DNA of 12,298 bases from VAZQ01 sp035300505 (GCA_035300505.1 DATGVJ010000340.1:1-12298); one strand, 5' to 3'; shown: positions 1 to 8,380, numbered from the stretch's first letter. A program made the numbers and translations. Notes: generated by a model not told the origin, from the letters alone.

Positions 1-1463
1 GCATTGCCGCGATCGTCATAGACGAAGTCCTGCTTCGCGAATTTCCGCGAAGTGACCAGAGGGCGCCGCTCTGCGTCGAGGTACACACGCTCGGAGATCA
101 GGTTCCCGCGATAGGCCAGGCGCATGCCGCTGTGCCCCAGAGGGCGTGGCGCCGCACGGCCGGCGCTATCCTGGTAAATCTCCTGGACGAGAAGACCGCC
201 GGCAAAGGTTCTCACGGTCTGCCATGACAATGTCCCCTGCGCATCAAGATGTTGCTGCCGGACCAGGTTCGATTCGGCATCATATTCAAGGCGCTCCGTG
301 GCGCTTCCATCATTCGCAACAATCGGCTGGTCATTTTCATCGAGATAGACAACTTCGCCGAGCCAGCCACGGCTGTCGCTTGCCCGGCGAACCTTGGATT
401 GCCTGCTTTGTATCCGGGTGGCGCGGCCCGCGGCGTCGAAATAGGAAATCAGTTCGATATTGCCGCGTTTGTCATGCTGGTAGCGCATTTCGGCATAGCC
501 TTGCGGACGCGCAAACGGCTTGCCGTCCGGATCGAAAGTCGCGTAGCTCACATCGTTGCCGAAGCCATCATAGCCAATCCGCAGCGAAGAATATCCGGCC
601 TGCGTGCGCATCAGCAGGCCCGCCTGATCGAGATAGAATCGCGAAGCAGCGTCTCCTTGCTCGTTGTATTGCGCCACGATGATGACAATGCCGGCCTGGT
701 CCGCCATCGGGCGGTCATCGCGATCAATGTACGTCGTACGAAGGCGCCTGCCCTGGTCGTCGAATTCCGAACGAACCCCATAGACCCGCTGATGGTTCTG
801 CCGCGGCCGGCCATCGGCATCGCGAAACCGCATGACCGCATCGAAGCCTGCGCGCGCACCTGTCTCGATGCGTTCGAACACGATGCGGCTTGCGGCGGAA
901 CCGGCGCTGTTCAATCCAGCCGCGTTATAATAGTCGGCAACGAGGGCGTCCGCGCCGGAATAGCGCAACTCGTAGGCAGGGCGCCCCATGAAATCGAAAC
1001 CCCGCTCACTCCGCGCGTGGCCATTTGCATCCACATCGAATTCCCAGGCGCAGTGGCGTCGTGAGGTAAAATCCCGGTCCGTGAGATCGCCGCCGACATA
1101 GAGCGCCATCGGGCTGATCATCGGGCAATAGCCCGAACCATTGACCGCCTCCATGCGATAGGTGGGGCCCCATCGGCCGCGGGTTAGAAAGCGGTAGCTG
1201 ACCGCGCGCACGCGCGCCTGATCTTCGCCGATCAATCCAATGCCGGTGAACGCACCCCACCGTTTGGCGTAGTAACGGTAATAGGTCGCATGATCGCGCA
1301 GCTTGGCATCCCAGTAGGCTCCGCCACACAATACGATGAGCAAAACCACAGCCGCGGCCCACCGCAGGCCGCCGCCCGCGCCGCGTGGTGAAGATATAAA
1401 TTTCCAAAATCCTCTGACTGATGTCATGGAGGCCATAGAGTAGTTCGGATGTACCATCGGCAT
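1..1463 (-). CDS. Membrane-anchored YD-like repeat protein, NTPase-less paralogue of the upstream STAND gene (partial, runs off left edge)
   Basis: The frame is open from an ATG at 1463 to the window edge (487 codons, no stop seen). The ATG shares its A with the TGA of the upstream gene (TGATG), so translational coupling is likely; no strong ribosome binding site is visible. A later ATG at 1427 is an alternative start. Residues about 33-50 form one hydrophobic helix preceded by K/R residues, suggesting N-in/C-out topology. From residue about 31 onward the protein aligns without large gaps to residues about 680-1140 of the 1542-residue neighbour, roughly 60% identical by eye. Shared landmarks include RMEAVNG, GYCPM, CAWEF, QNHQR, KRGNIEL and VRRASDSRGW. 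It has the same 32-residue repeat from about residue 214 onward. The DUF4062 and STAND NTPase domains are absent. Whether the lost C-terminus has a PDZ domain cannot be seen. The function is unknown; a sensor or decoy partner for the STAND protein is inference. Confidence 0.85.
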   Translation of the reverse strand, partial: MPMVHPNYSMASMTSVRGFWKFISSPRGAGGGLRWAAAVVLLIVLCGGAYWDAKLRDHATYYRYYAKRWGAFTGIGLIGEDQARVRAVSYRFLTRGRWGPTYRMEAVNGSGYCPMISPMALYVGGDLTDRDFTSRRHCAWEFDVDANGHARSERGFDFMGRPAYELRYSGADALVADYYNAAGLNSAGSAASRIVFERIETGARAGFDAVMRFRDADGRPRQNHQRVYGVRSEFDDQGRRLRTTYIDRDDRPMADQAGIVIIVAQYNEQGDAASRFYLDQAGLLMRTQAGYSSLRIGYDGFGNDVSYATFDPDGKPFARPQGYAEMRYQHDKRGNIELISYFDAAGRATRIQSRQSKVRRASDSRGWLGEVVYLDENDQPIVANDGSATERLEYDAESNLVRQQHLDAQGTLSWQTVRTFAGGLLVQEIYQDSAGRAAPRPLGHSGMRLAYRGNLISERVYLDAERRPLVTSRKFAKQDFVYDDRGN

Positions 1464-4400
1464 CAAGGCCGGGCGAGTGGTTCGCTCTCGATCTGCAACG
1501 GCCCCGGCTCAACTTGAATTATCTCCGTGGCATTGCCGCGCCAAATCACGAGTTCGCGCTTTTCCGTGCCCGGCAAGCGTTGGGCGGCTGCAAATTGGCC
1601 GTAGTGGATGGCTCGCCCGTCGTAGCGCAGGATCAGATCGTTCGCTCTGATCCCGGCACGCGCGCCCGGCCCGCCATCTTTCACAGCCGTCACCAATATC
1701 AACGGCTCGACCGGATTGCCCCCCTCGTCCTGGAATTCCATATCGGCACCGCCGAATTCGTCGAACGCCAGCACACGGCTCTTGGCAAAACCGCCGGTCC
1801 CACGCTGCGGGCGGCCCTGCTCATCGAAATAGGCGGTTTCGGTCACACGGGTATGCTCATCGAGATCACGCACGAGACGCACAACGCCGTTGTCATCGAC
1901 ATATTCGGCCCGCCGGAAGCGGCCCTCCGCGTCCCGATATTGTCGAAGAACGCGCGTCGGCCAGCCGCGCGGAATACGCAACATATGAAAGGTGCGCAAG
2001 GTGACCCGATCCTGGGCGTCACGATCGATGACGACGCGATGTACCCCGTCATTGCGCTCAGCCGGTGTGCCATCTGCGGCAAGGCACTTCTCTCCGACGA
2101 TCGAATTGACCCGGCTGAACTCCTGCGCAATGCGCTGGCAGCCGTTCGGTCCGTTCAAAGCGGCCCCGCGCTCGTCGAAAAAGGCCTGGTCGACGATATT
2201 TCCCCAGGCATCATAAGAACGGTCCCAGCGCGCCACGCCGTTCGTTTCGCGCACCGGCATGCCGTCACCGTCGAAATAACCCTCGCGCACTATATTGCCC
2301 GCAACGTCGCGGAGCATATCGCGGCGCGTCCAGCCGTCCGGATGCGGCGCCGGCATGCCGTCGCGAATGCAGAGCGTCGTCAACACGCGGCCGAGTGGGT
2401 CAAAGGTGCGGTTGAATGCACAAGCCTTGTCCGGCCAGACTGGACGATCATCGGCCGCAAAGTAGCGCACTTCAAGCCCGCGGCCGTGCTCATCATGACG
2501 CGTGCGCACCTTCGCATAGCCGGAGGCAGCGGGCCTTGGCGCATCGTCGATACCGAGATAAATCTCCTCCTCTGGATCGCCCAGTTCGTTGAACCGGCGC
2601 TTGACCGTGGCATAGCCATCATCACTGAGCACGGGACGATCCTGGTCGTCCCGATACGCTACTTCCACGACACTGCCGCGTTCGTCATATGTGGTGACTT
2701 GCTTGGCAAACTTGCGCGTCGTGATGAACGGGTGGTCGTCGCCGTCGAGATAGACGCGCTCGGTCTCCCGACCGTTGCGATAAGCCATCCGGACCGCGCT
2801 ATGCCCCATTGCTCGCGGCGCCGGCCGACCTTCGCCATCGAGATAGGTCTCATAAACCAACAAGCCATCGGCAAATCGCTTGACGGTTTGTTGTGAAACT
2901 GTGCCCTGCAGATCGAAAAACCGCAGGCGCGTGAGGTTTGATTCGGCATCATATTCATAGCGATCCATGGCGCTGCCGCCGGTGGTCAGGATCGGCTTAT
3001 CGTTTTCGTCGAGATAGGTGAGTTCCGTCAGCCATCCGCGCGAATCGCTCGCGCGGCGGACCCTGGATTCTCCGCTCTGGATGCGGGTCGGCTGGCCTGC
3101 TCCGTCAAAAAAGGCGATCAGCTCGATGTTACCGCGCTTGTCATAGGTGTAGCGCGTTTCCGCATAACCCTCCGGCCGCGCAAGTGGCGTGCCGTCAATA
3201 TCGTGCGTCACGTGGCGGGATTCGTTGCCGGCAGTGTCGTAGGCAATTTTCAAAGCGAAAAAACCTGCCTGGGCGCGCGCCGGCCGGCCATCGACATCGA
3301 GAAAACTTCTTGAAACGACTTCCCCCCGTTCGTTGTACTCCTGTACAAGCGTCACGATGCCTTCGTTGTCCGGCATGGGTCGATCATTGCGATCGAGATT
3401 GGTTGTCCGAACAGGCCTCCCCTGATTGTCGAACTCATTGCGGACGCCGTAGATCCGCTGATGGTTCTGTTTCGGCCGGCCATAGGCATCCTTGAAGCGC
3501 ATGATCGCTTCGAGGCCCGCAAGCGGTCCGGACGCCACGCGCTCGAATACGATGCGGCTCGCACCCGAACTCGAACCCGACGAGGCGAAGCCGTCAGCGT
3601 TGTAATATTCGGCCGTCGTTGCATCCTTGTCGGAATAGCGGAACATGTAGACAGGGCGCCCCATAAAATCGAGCCCCTGCTCGCTCCGCGCGCGGCCGCC
3701 GGCATCGACCTCGAACTCCCAGGCACAAGTCCTTTTCGACGTAAAGTTCTGCGCCGAAAGGGCGCCGCCGATAAAGAGCTGCAACGCACTCACCATCGGG
3801 CAATAGCCGGCGCCGTTGACGGCTTCCATGCGATAGATCGGCCCAAAGCGTCCGTGTGTGTGAATGCGGAAGCTCAAACTGCGGGCACGCGCCTGGTCGT
3901 CGCTGAGCAAGCCGACGCCCGTAAACACGCCCCACCGCCTGCTCATCGCCCCATAGGAGTTGGCGTGGTCGCGGTGATAGGCGTCCCAATAGAAGGCGCC
4001 ACCGGCCGCCACGAACACCAACACTGCCGCGGCCGCCGCCCAGCGCAACCGCCCACGCAAGCGCTCGCGCGCCGCACGTTGCAGCGAGGCCTCGATGAAG
4101 TCCGCATCGGAATCGGAGATCAGCGCGCGCCGCTCCTTGAGCAGCGCTTCCCCTTCCTGCAGCAGGCGGCCTGCTGGCAGCAGATAGACATCGCCGCGGT
4201 CGGCAGCACTCCACAGCGCTTGGGCCGCGACAATGCGCGCACGCGCATTGAGGACGGCTCGGTTCTCCTCGATCCAGTCACGCACCCGCGGCCATTCGCG
4301 CAAGAGCGCCTCGTGCGCCACGCCGACGACCGGCTCGCCGTCGGCTCCGCGGTCGACCACAAAAAGGCGTGCTGCGACGAATGCATCGACAAGTCTAGTG

Positions 4401-6091
4401 CCTCCCGGAATGGCATCGAGCCCCGCCTTGGCGGCCCGTATTTGCCCCACTGCACCGTCGAGCCGCACCTGCACCAAGCGTGCGATGACCGGGGAAAGCG
4501 CAGATTGAGCCGTGGACGAAAGCTCGGAAATCGTCGCTTCGGCGCGCGCCCGCAATGCGCCTTCGAGTCCGCCCAAGGCCTCATAGGCCGCAAACGTCAA
4601 AACCTTGGTTTGCGCGCAGGCCTTGGAGAGTTCATCAAGTGCAAATTGCAGGAGAGGCAGCGAGGCCGGCTGTGCCGCCGCAGCGTCTCGCAATACGTCA
4701 TCGAGCGCTTCGTCGGTATCGCCTCGGCGTTCGAAGCGGACGCTTGCGATGCGTGCCGGCCGCCGGATCATCTGGCCGATCTCCGCCGGGCTCGGAGCCC
4801 GCAACTCGTAGAACCCATCGCCGCGCGCGAGTTCGCAGAAAGCGGCCGGCAACTCCGCCATCCTGGCGAAGAGATCGCTGCGTAACGTCAAGATCACCCA
4901 GACCTTGCCGGAACGCGCCAGCGCTGCAAGCGCCTCCGCAAAGGCGTTGCGTGTCGCGGGCTCGATTGCGGCTTGCGTAAAAATCTCGTCGAGCTGATCG
5001 ACCACCAGGACAAGTTTTGCGCTCGCCGCAGGCCCGCCCGCACGCGTACTGGCGGCGCGCGCGAGTGCCATGGTCAGGATCGGCAGCACAGTGTCGACGC
5101 GACCGCCCAACATCGCGGCAAGTTCGCTCCGCGAGATCCCGCCTTCGGCGAGTTCCGGCAGCGCTTCGTCCGCGAGAAGAGCAGCCGCGATACTTTCGAG
5201 CGGATTGTCCGCCACATCGCCGGGCCGCATCGCCGCCCAGCGCCAGGCGATGTCACCCTCAATGACGCGCGGCTGAATCAGCATCGGCAGGACGCCGGCG
5301 CGCACGAAGGATGACTTGCCGGCGCCGCTCATTCCGGCGACCAGCAGGAACGGCGTCCCCTTCTCGGCCATCCGCCGCAGCGCGTCGATCGCTTCGGCAA
5401 CAGCCTGCGTGCGTCCGCAATAGATCAGCGCGTGATTGAAGTCGAAGTGCTCCAGCCCGCGATAGGGTGAACCCTGCCAGAGGCTCGGTTGTTGAGTTTC
5501 GCCGGCTGGCAATGATGCAATCAACCGGCTTTCGATCCAGCGCCGCAGATGCGTTTCAAAGAGATCTTCGAATTGCTGCTGCTTCTCGAATTCCTGGAAG
5601 GCTGCCTTGAACGTGCCGCCTTCACCGCGAAACCAGCGATCGACGAATTCATGCAGCGCGTCGCGCTGGGCGCGCCATTCCATTTCGCGCGTGCGATCGC
5701 GCGTCGGCATCGCAACATCCGCCGTCTTGCGATAAACCAAAATGTCAGGCGAGCCTCTCTCCCGGAAATGGGTGACGGCGTCTTCGAACTCGAATTCAGT
5801 CCCCGAGCGAAAGGTCGACCCGTCGGGCCGGCGAAAATCCTCCGGCAGCGGCGTTCCAAACCAGGACCACAGAATGAATACACAAAGGTCGGCTTCGGCG
5901 GCGCGCGGAATTTGCGACTGGAAAGTATCCGTCGCCTTGAGCACTTCGTGTTCCCAGAAAATCGGCGCAAGCTCGACGCGGCCGCGGAACTCGAGCTGCA
6001 GCCGTTCGAGCACACGCATCGCGAGCGCACGCTCGCTACCGACATCGCGCGGCGATGAAATGAAGATGCGAATTCGGGGAAGTGACATCAT
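1463..6091 (-). CDS. DUF4062 - STAND NTPase - TM - YD-like repeat - PDZ protein (1542 aa)
   Basis: Residues 7-120 match DUF4062: FISSPRDVGSERA at the start, then TFQSQI (56-61) and SGTEFEFEDA (96-105). A linker typical of DUF4062-NTPase proteins follows (135-191). Residues 207-620 are an nSTAND1-type P-loop NTPase: PYRGLEHF lead-in, Walker A GMSGAGKSS (253-261), Walker B VLVVDQLDE (361-369), LRSDLFARM (403-411), and HEALLREWPRVRDW near 593-606. Residues 684-700 form a single membrane helix with an arginine-rich N-terminal flank, so the NTPase should be cytoplasmic and the rest periplasmic. C764 and C789 flank a conserved block. A 32-residue repeat with a DRP/GRP turn runs from about 873 to 1460. 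The end (about 1465-1525) is PDZ-like (GPGARAGIRANDLILRYDG). STAND proteins are ligand-triggered oligomerising switches, many in immunity or programmed cell death; the ligand and output here are unknown. Two adjacent ATGs (6091, 6088) compete as starts and the ribosome binding site is weak. The downstream paralogue overlaps the stop codon. Confidence 0.93.
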   Translation of the reverse strand: MMSLPRIRIFISSPRDVGSERALAMRVLERLQLEFRGRVELAPIFWEHEVLKATDTFQSQIPRAAEADLCVFILWSWFGTPLPEDFRRPDGSTFRSGTEFEFEDAVTHFRERGSPDILVYRKTADVAMPTRDRTREMEWRAQRDALHEFVDRWFRGEGGTFKAAFQEFEKQQQFEDLFETHLRRWIESRLIASLPAGETQQPSLWQGSPYRGLEHFDFNHALIYCGRTQAVAEAIDALRRMAEKGTPFLLVAGMSGAGKSSFVRAGVLPMLIQPRVIEGDIAWRWAAMRPGDVADNPLESIAAALLADEALPELAEGGISRSELAAMLGGRVDTVLPILTMALARAASTRAGGPAASAKLVLVVDQLDEIFTQAAIEPATRNAFAEALAALARSGKVWVILTLRSDLFARMAELPAAFCELARGDGFYELRAPSPAEIGQMIRRPARIASVRFERRGDTDEALDDVLRDAAAAQPASLPLLQFALDELSKACAQTKVLTFAAYEALGGLEGALRARAEATISELSSTAQSALSPVIARLVQVRLDGAVGQIRAAKAGLDAIPGGTRLVDAFVAARLFVVDRGADGEPVVGVAHEALLREWPRVRDWIEENRAVLNARARIVAAQALWSAADRGDVYLLPAGRLLQEGEALLKERRALISDSDADFIEASLQRAARERLRGRLRWAAAAAVLVFVAAGGAFYWDAYHRDHANSYGAMSRRWGVFTGVGLLSDDQARARSLSFRIHTHGRFGPIYRMEAVNGAGYCPMVSALQLFIGGALSAQNFTSKRTCAWEFEVDAGGRARSEQGLDFMGRPVYMFRYSDKDATTAEYYNADGFASSGSSSGASRIVFERVASGPLAGLEAIMRFKDAYGRPKQNHQRIYGVRNEFDNQGRPVRTTNLDRNDRPMPDNEGIVTLVQEYNERGEVVSRSFLDVDGRPARAQAGFFALKIAYDTAGNESRHVTHDIDGTPLARPEGYAETRYTYDKRGNIELIAFFDGAGQPTRIQSGESRVRRASDSRGWLTELTYLDENDKPILTTGGSAMDRYEYDAESNLTRLRFFDLQGTVSQQTVKRFADGLLVYETYLDGEGRPAPRAMGHSAVRMAYRNGRETERVYLDGDDHPFITTRKFAKQVTTYDERGSVVEVAYRDDQDRPVLSDDGYATVKRRFNELGDPEEEIYLGIDDAPRPAASGYAKVRTRHDEHGRGLEVRYFAADDRPVWPDKACAFNRTFDPLGRVLTTLCIRDGMPAPHPDGWTRRDMLRDVAGNIVREGYFDGDGMPVRETNGVARWDRSYDAWGNIVDQAFFDERGAALNGPNGCQRIAQEFSRVNSIVGEKCLAADGTPAERNDGVHRVVIDRDAQDRVTLRTFHMLRIPRGWPTRVLRQYRDAEGRFRRAEYVDDNGVVRLVRDLDEHTRVTETAYFDEQGRPQRGTGGFAKSRVLAFDEFGGADMEFQDEGGNPVEPLILVTAVKDGGPGARAGIRANDLILRYDGRAIHYGQFAAAQRLPGTEKRELVIWRGNATEIIQVEPGPLQIESEPLARP
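1712..3475 (-). repeat. Coding array of 32-residue (96-bp) YD-like repeats in the STAND protein
   Basis: The turn proline of an LD/FDxxGRP-type motif recurs at residues 873, 905, 937, 969, 1001, 1033, (1065), 1090, 1121, 1153, 1185, 1217, 1247, 1279, (1311) and 1343, then irregularly to 1428 and 1460; bracketed positions hold another residue. Most steps are exactly 32 residues. Each unit is roughly P-x6-G-[YF]-A-x6-YDxxGN-x5-[YF]FDxxGxP. The units diverge at DNA level, so this is an old protein repeat rather than a recent satellite. Exceptions are a 25-residue step near 1065-1090, a 30-residue step near 1217-1247, and a degenerate stretch at 1345-1425. The motif resembles RHS/YD repeats, but the period is longer than the usual roughly 20 residues. 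Confidence 0.8.
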
Positions 6092-6236
6092 CGTTTGGTT
6101 GGTTGCTCACATCTCAAAGCATTCCTTGCACCGCACGGCAGAAATCTACAATATCGCGGCACGCGTGAGAATAGACCTTTGCGTGCCGGGTCGGCCTGCG
6201 CCAGTATCCGCGAGCGTGTTTTACGCGGAGGCTCCG
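6092..6236. promoter_or_regulatory. Divergent intergenic region between the STAND gene and the solute-binding protein gene
   Basis: This 145-bp gap separates two divergent start codons and must hold the promoter for each gene unless transcription starts elsewhere. On the plus strand, TTGCAC (6126-6131) and TACAAT (6147-6152) resemble sigma-70 -35 and -10 boxes with a short 15-bp spacer; shifting the -35 one base gives 16. GGAG at 6227-6230 is a good ribosome binding site for the ATG at 6237. For the minus-strand STAND gene no convincing promoter or Shine-Dalgarno sequence is visible just upstream of its double ATG. Confidence 0.4.
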
Positions 6237-7274
6237 ATGCGATCATTGCCCCTCTGGCTCGTGGCAGTTTTGACCCTGTGGCCCCTCGTGGCCGGGGGCC
6301 AGGCCAACGCCCAGCCGGTCGCCGACTTCTATCGCGGCAAAACCGTCGCGATGCTGATCGGCTATACCAGCGGCGGCGGCTACGACCTTTATGCACGCGT
6401 GCTGTCGAAACATCTCGGGCGTCACATTCCTGGCAATCCATTGGTCGTGCCGCAGAACATGCCGGGTGCCGGCAGCCTGCGCGTTGCGAATTTTCTCTAC
6501 AACGCAGCCACAAAGGACGGAACGACGCTGGGCATGATCGGGCGCGGGCTAGCGGTCGAGCCGCTCATCGGGGCAAGCGCCGCGCAATTCGACGGACGCA
6601 AATTCACCTGGATTGGCAGCGGTTCGGATCAGGTCAGCCTCTGCACCACCTGGCACACATCCCCGATCAAGAGCTGGGATGATATGAAAACCAAACCCTT
6701 CACGGTCGCGGGCGAAGGATCGGGGTCAGACCCCGACATGTTCGCCACGATGTTGCGGAACCTCATGGGCGTGAAGCTCAAACTGGTTTCCGGCTATCCG
6801 GGTGGACCGGAGATGAATCTCGCCATGGAGCGCGGCGAGGTCGACGGCCGCTGCGGCTGGTCGTGGACCAGCATCAAGATCACGCGCAGCGAATGGGTGA
6901 CGAACAAGCGCATTACGCTGTTGTTGCAGATGGCATTGCAGAAGAGCCCCGCGCTTCCGGACGTTCCGCTGGTCATGGACCTCGCCGGGAACGAACGAGA
7001 ACGCCAGATCCTCAAGCTCGTGCTCAGCCGCCAGCAGATGGGCTGGCCGTTCCTGGCGCCACCCGGCGTGCCCCCGGAACGCGCGCAAGCCCTGCGTGCG
7101 GCCTTCGACAATACGATTAAGGATCCGGAGTTCCTGGCCGAGGCCGCACAACGACAACTCGAGGTCAATCCGATGCGCGGCGCCGAAATCGAAAAGCTCC
7201 TGGGCGAACTCTACGCGACGCCGCCGGAAGTCATCGCGGCAACGAAGGCGGTGATTGCGGAAGGGGCGCGGTAG
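6237..7274 (+). CDS. Tripartite tricarboxylate transporter (TctC/Bug family) periplasmic substrate-binding protein
   Basis: This 345-residue protein is close to the usual 320-340 of the family. The start at 6237 is chosen because GGAG lies 6 bases upstream and the product then begins with a clean signal peptide (residues 1-26, hydrophobic core LPLWLVAVLTLW, cleavage near ANA/Q). The reading frame extends farther upstream, but that part overlaps the divergent STAND gene and has no signal-peptide logic. Family motifs are the ligand loop GYTSGGGYDLYAR (42-54), VPQNMPGAGS (71-80), and GYPGG followed by AMERGEVDGR (186-205). Bug proteins capture organic acids or similar anions in the periplasm for TctA/TctB or for signalling. 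No TctA or TctB gene is present nearby, so this is an orphan, as is common in alpha- and betaproteobacteria. The substrate cannot be predicted. Confidence 0.9.
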   Translation: MRSLPLWLVAVLTLWPLVAGGQANAQPVADFYRGKTVAMLIGYTSGGGYDLYARVLSKHLGRHIPGNPLVVPQNMPGAGSLRVANFLYNAATKDGTTLGMIGRGLAVEPLIGASAAQFDGRKFTWIGSGSDQVSLCTTWHTSPIKSWDDMKTKPFTVAGEGSGSDPDMFATMLRNLMGVKLKLVSGYPGGPEMNLAMERGEVDGRCGWSWTSIKITRSEWVTNKRITLLLQMALQKSPALPDVPLVMDLAGNERERQILKLVLSRQQMGWPFLAPPGVPPERAQALRAAFDNTIKDPEFLAEAAQRQLEVNPMRGAEIEKLLGELYATPPEVIAATKAVIAEGAR

Positions 7275-7288
7275 AGAGACCGTAAATG

Positions 7289-7323
7289 GGAAGAGCCAAT
7301 AGGGCTTCGCTATTGGCTCTTCC
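7289..7323. terminator. Perfect 14-bp stem hairpin between convergent genes
   Basis: GGAAGAGCCAATAG (7289-7302) and its exact reverse complement (7310-7323) enclose a 7-base loop, GGCTTCG. It starts 15 bases after the stop of the solute-binding protein gene and ends 29 bases before the stop of the convergent AraC-type gene. It therefore probably terminates transcription from both sides. No clear T-run follows on either strand, so the intrinsic efficiency is uncertain. Confidence 0.75.
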
Positions 7324-7351
7324 GGCCTAGCCGCGTTCTCCATGAAAGACA

Positions 7352-8380
7352 TTACTCGAGGCTTCGGTGATAACCGGTCGGTGTGAATCCCGTCGCTTTG
7401 CGAAAGGCTGCGGTGAACGAGCTTGTCTCGCTGAAGCCTACCGTCAGTCCGATATCGGTTACCGAGGGCGCGGGCTTGGCCAACAGCGCCTTGGCAAGTT
7501 CAATGCGACGGCCGGTGTGAAATCGATGTGGCGGCACGCCGAAGGATTGCTTGAAGGCCCGGCAGAAATAGTATGGACTCAGCCGAACCAATTGGGCGAG
7601 CGTGGCGAGCGATATCGGCTCGGCAAGATGCTCCTCGATATAGGTGGTGACAACACGTTGCTGCCAGGCCGCGAGGCCGCCGCGGATGGGCGCCCGGATG
7701 CGGGGGGTTCCAGGATCGAGCCGCGCCAGCTCATGTGCCAACACGACGCCGAGAGCTTCCAGATAGAGCCGGTGATCGACGCCGGCACTCTCGATCAATG
7801 TCGTGAGCTTGAGCGCGGTGTCCAAGAGGCCCGAATCTTCAAAATGTAGGCGCGGCGCGAGGCCCCCGAAGCCCGACTCGGAGTGAACGGGCATTTTGAC
7901 CGGATCGAAATAGAAGTACACCACGCGGCTGAGAGTCCGCGGGTCATGCCAATCGTGATATTCGTGGCCGGCCGGTACGAAAGTGAGCTTCTTCTTGAGA
8001 TTTCGCAGTGACGATTGGGGCAGCCCCTCGACAAAGGTTTCTCCATCGTTCCGAGCCCCCTCCTCGCAGACGGCGAGCAGATGAAAAGGTGCGCAAAAGC
8101 GGTACTCGATCTCTTCGCGCCTCGTGGCTTGAACGATCTCGGCCGTCATGCCGTCCCAAGTGACGATGCGACGTCGCACGATATCCGGGGGAGAAATCTC
8201 CACCGTAGTGTTGATCACATCGGCCGCCGACCGGTTGTGACGCGCGCGAGCCGCGCATCCGGTCGGCTCGTAGTGCCTGTTGCTGAGGCGGGGGCGCCGA
8301 TCCATCGGCAACCCGTTCGCTTGCAATGTTCTATTGAAACAAGCAGGTGATGCGACATTCGTTGGCAGCGAGTTCGTCAA
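7352..8380 (-). CDS. AraC-family transcriptional regulator
   Basis: The 342-residue product has a C-terminal AraC/XylS DNA-binding domain at about 238-340. The first helix-turn-helix is near 255-280 (LATLAQLVRLSPYYFCRAFKQ) and the second near 306-330 (VTDIGLTVGFSETSSFTAAFRK), followed by the usual GFTPTGYHR end. The N-terminal part (about 80-200) looks like a cupin-type sensing domain, with VPAGHEYHDWHD at 135-146. The furthest upstream start is TTG at 8380, just after an in-frame stop. ATG at 8305 (317 residues) is an equally good start and gives a more usual length; neither has a strong ribosome binding site. The gene is convergent with the solute-binding protein gene and divergent from the histidine kinase gene. 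Its targets are unknown. Confidence 0.9.
   Translation of the reverse strand: MTNSLPTNVASPACFNRTLQANGLPMDRRPRLSNRHYEPTGCAARARHNRSAADVINTTVEISPPDIVRRRIVTWDGMTAEIVQATRREEIEYRFCAPFHLLAVCEEGARNDGETFVEGLPQSSLRNLKKKLTFVPAGHEYHDWHDPRTLSRVVYFYFDPVKMPVHSESGFGGLAPRLHFEDSGLLDTALKLTTLIESAGVDHRLYLEALGVVLAHELARLDPGTPRIRAPIRGGLAAWQQRVVTTYIEEHLAEPISLATLAQLVRLSPYYFCRAFKQSFGVPPHRFHTGRRIELAKALLAKPAPSVTDIGLTVGFSETSSFTAAFRKATGFTPTGYHRSLE

Noticed and set aside
1006..1512. Minus-strand frame of 168 codons spanning the junction of the two paralogues
   Set aside because: It is an out-of-frame shadow. The alternative frame from 1463 aligns throughout with the upstream protein, while this one gives Arg/Ser/Leu-rich nonsense.
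249..5314. Long plus-strand open frames (several of 270-470 codons) opposite the STAND pair
   Set aside because: They are antisense to a gene pair with clear domains and paralogy. Their length follows from the high GC content and periodic repeat codons, and they show no recognisable motifs or ribosome binding sites.
5742..6236. N-terminal extension of the solute-binding protein to an ATG at 5742
   Set aside because: The extension overlaps the divergent STAND gene and would bury the signal peptide. ATG 6237 has a good ribosome binding site.
8167..8178. Perfect 12-bp palindrome TGCGACGTCGCA
   Set aside because: It lies inside the AraC-type coding sequence, and short GC-rich palindromes are expected by chance here.
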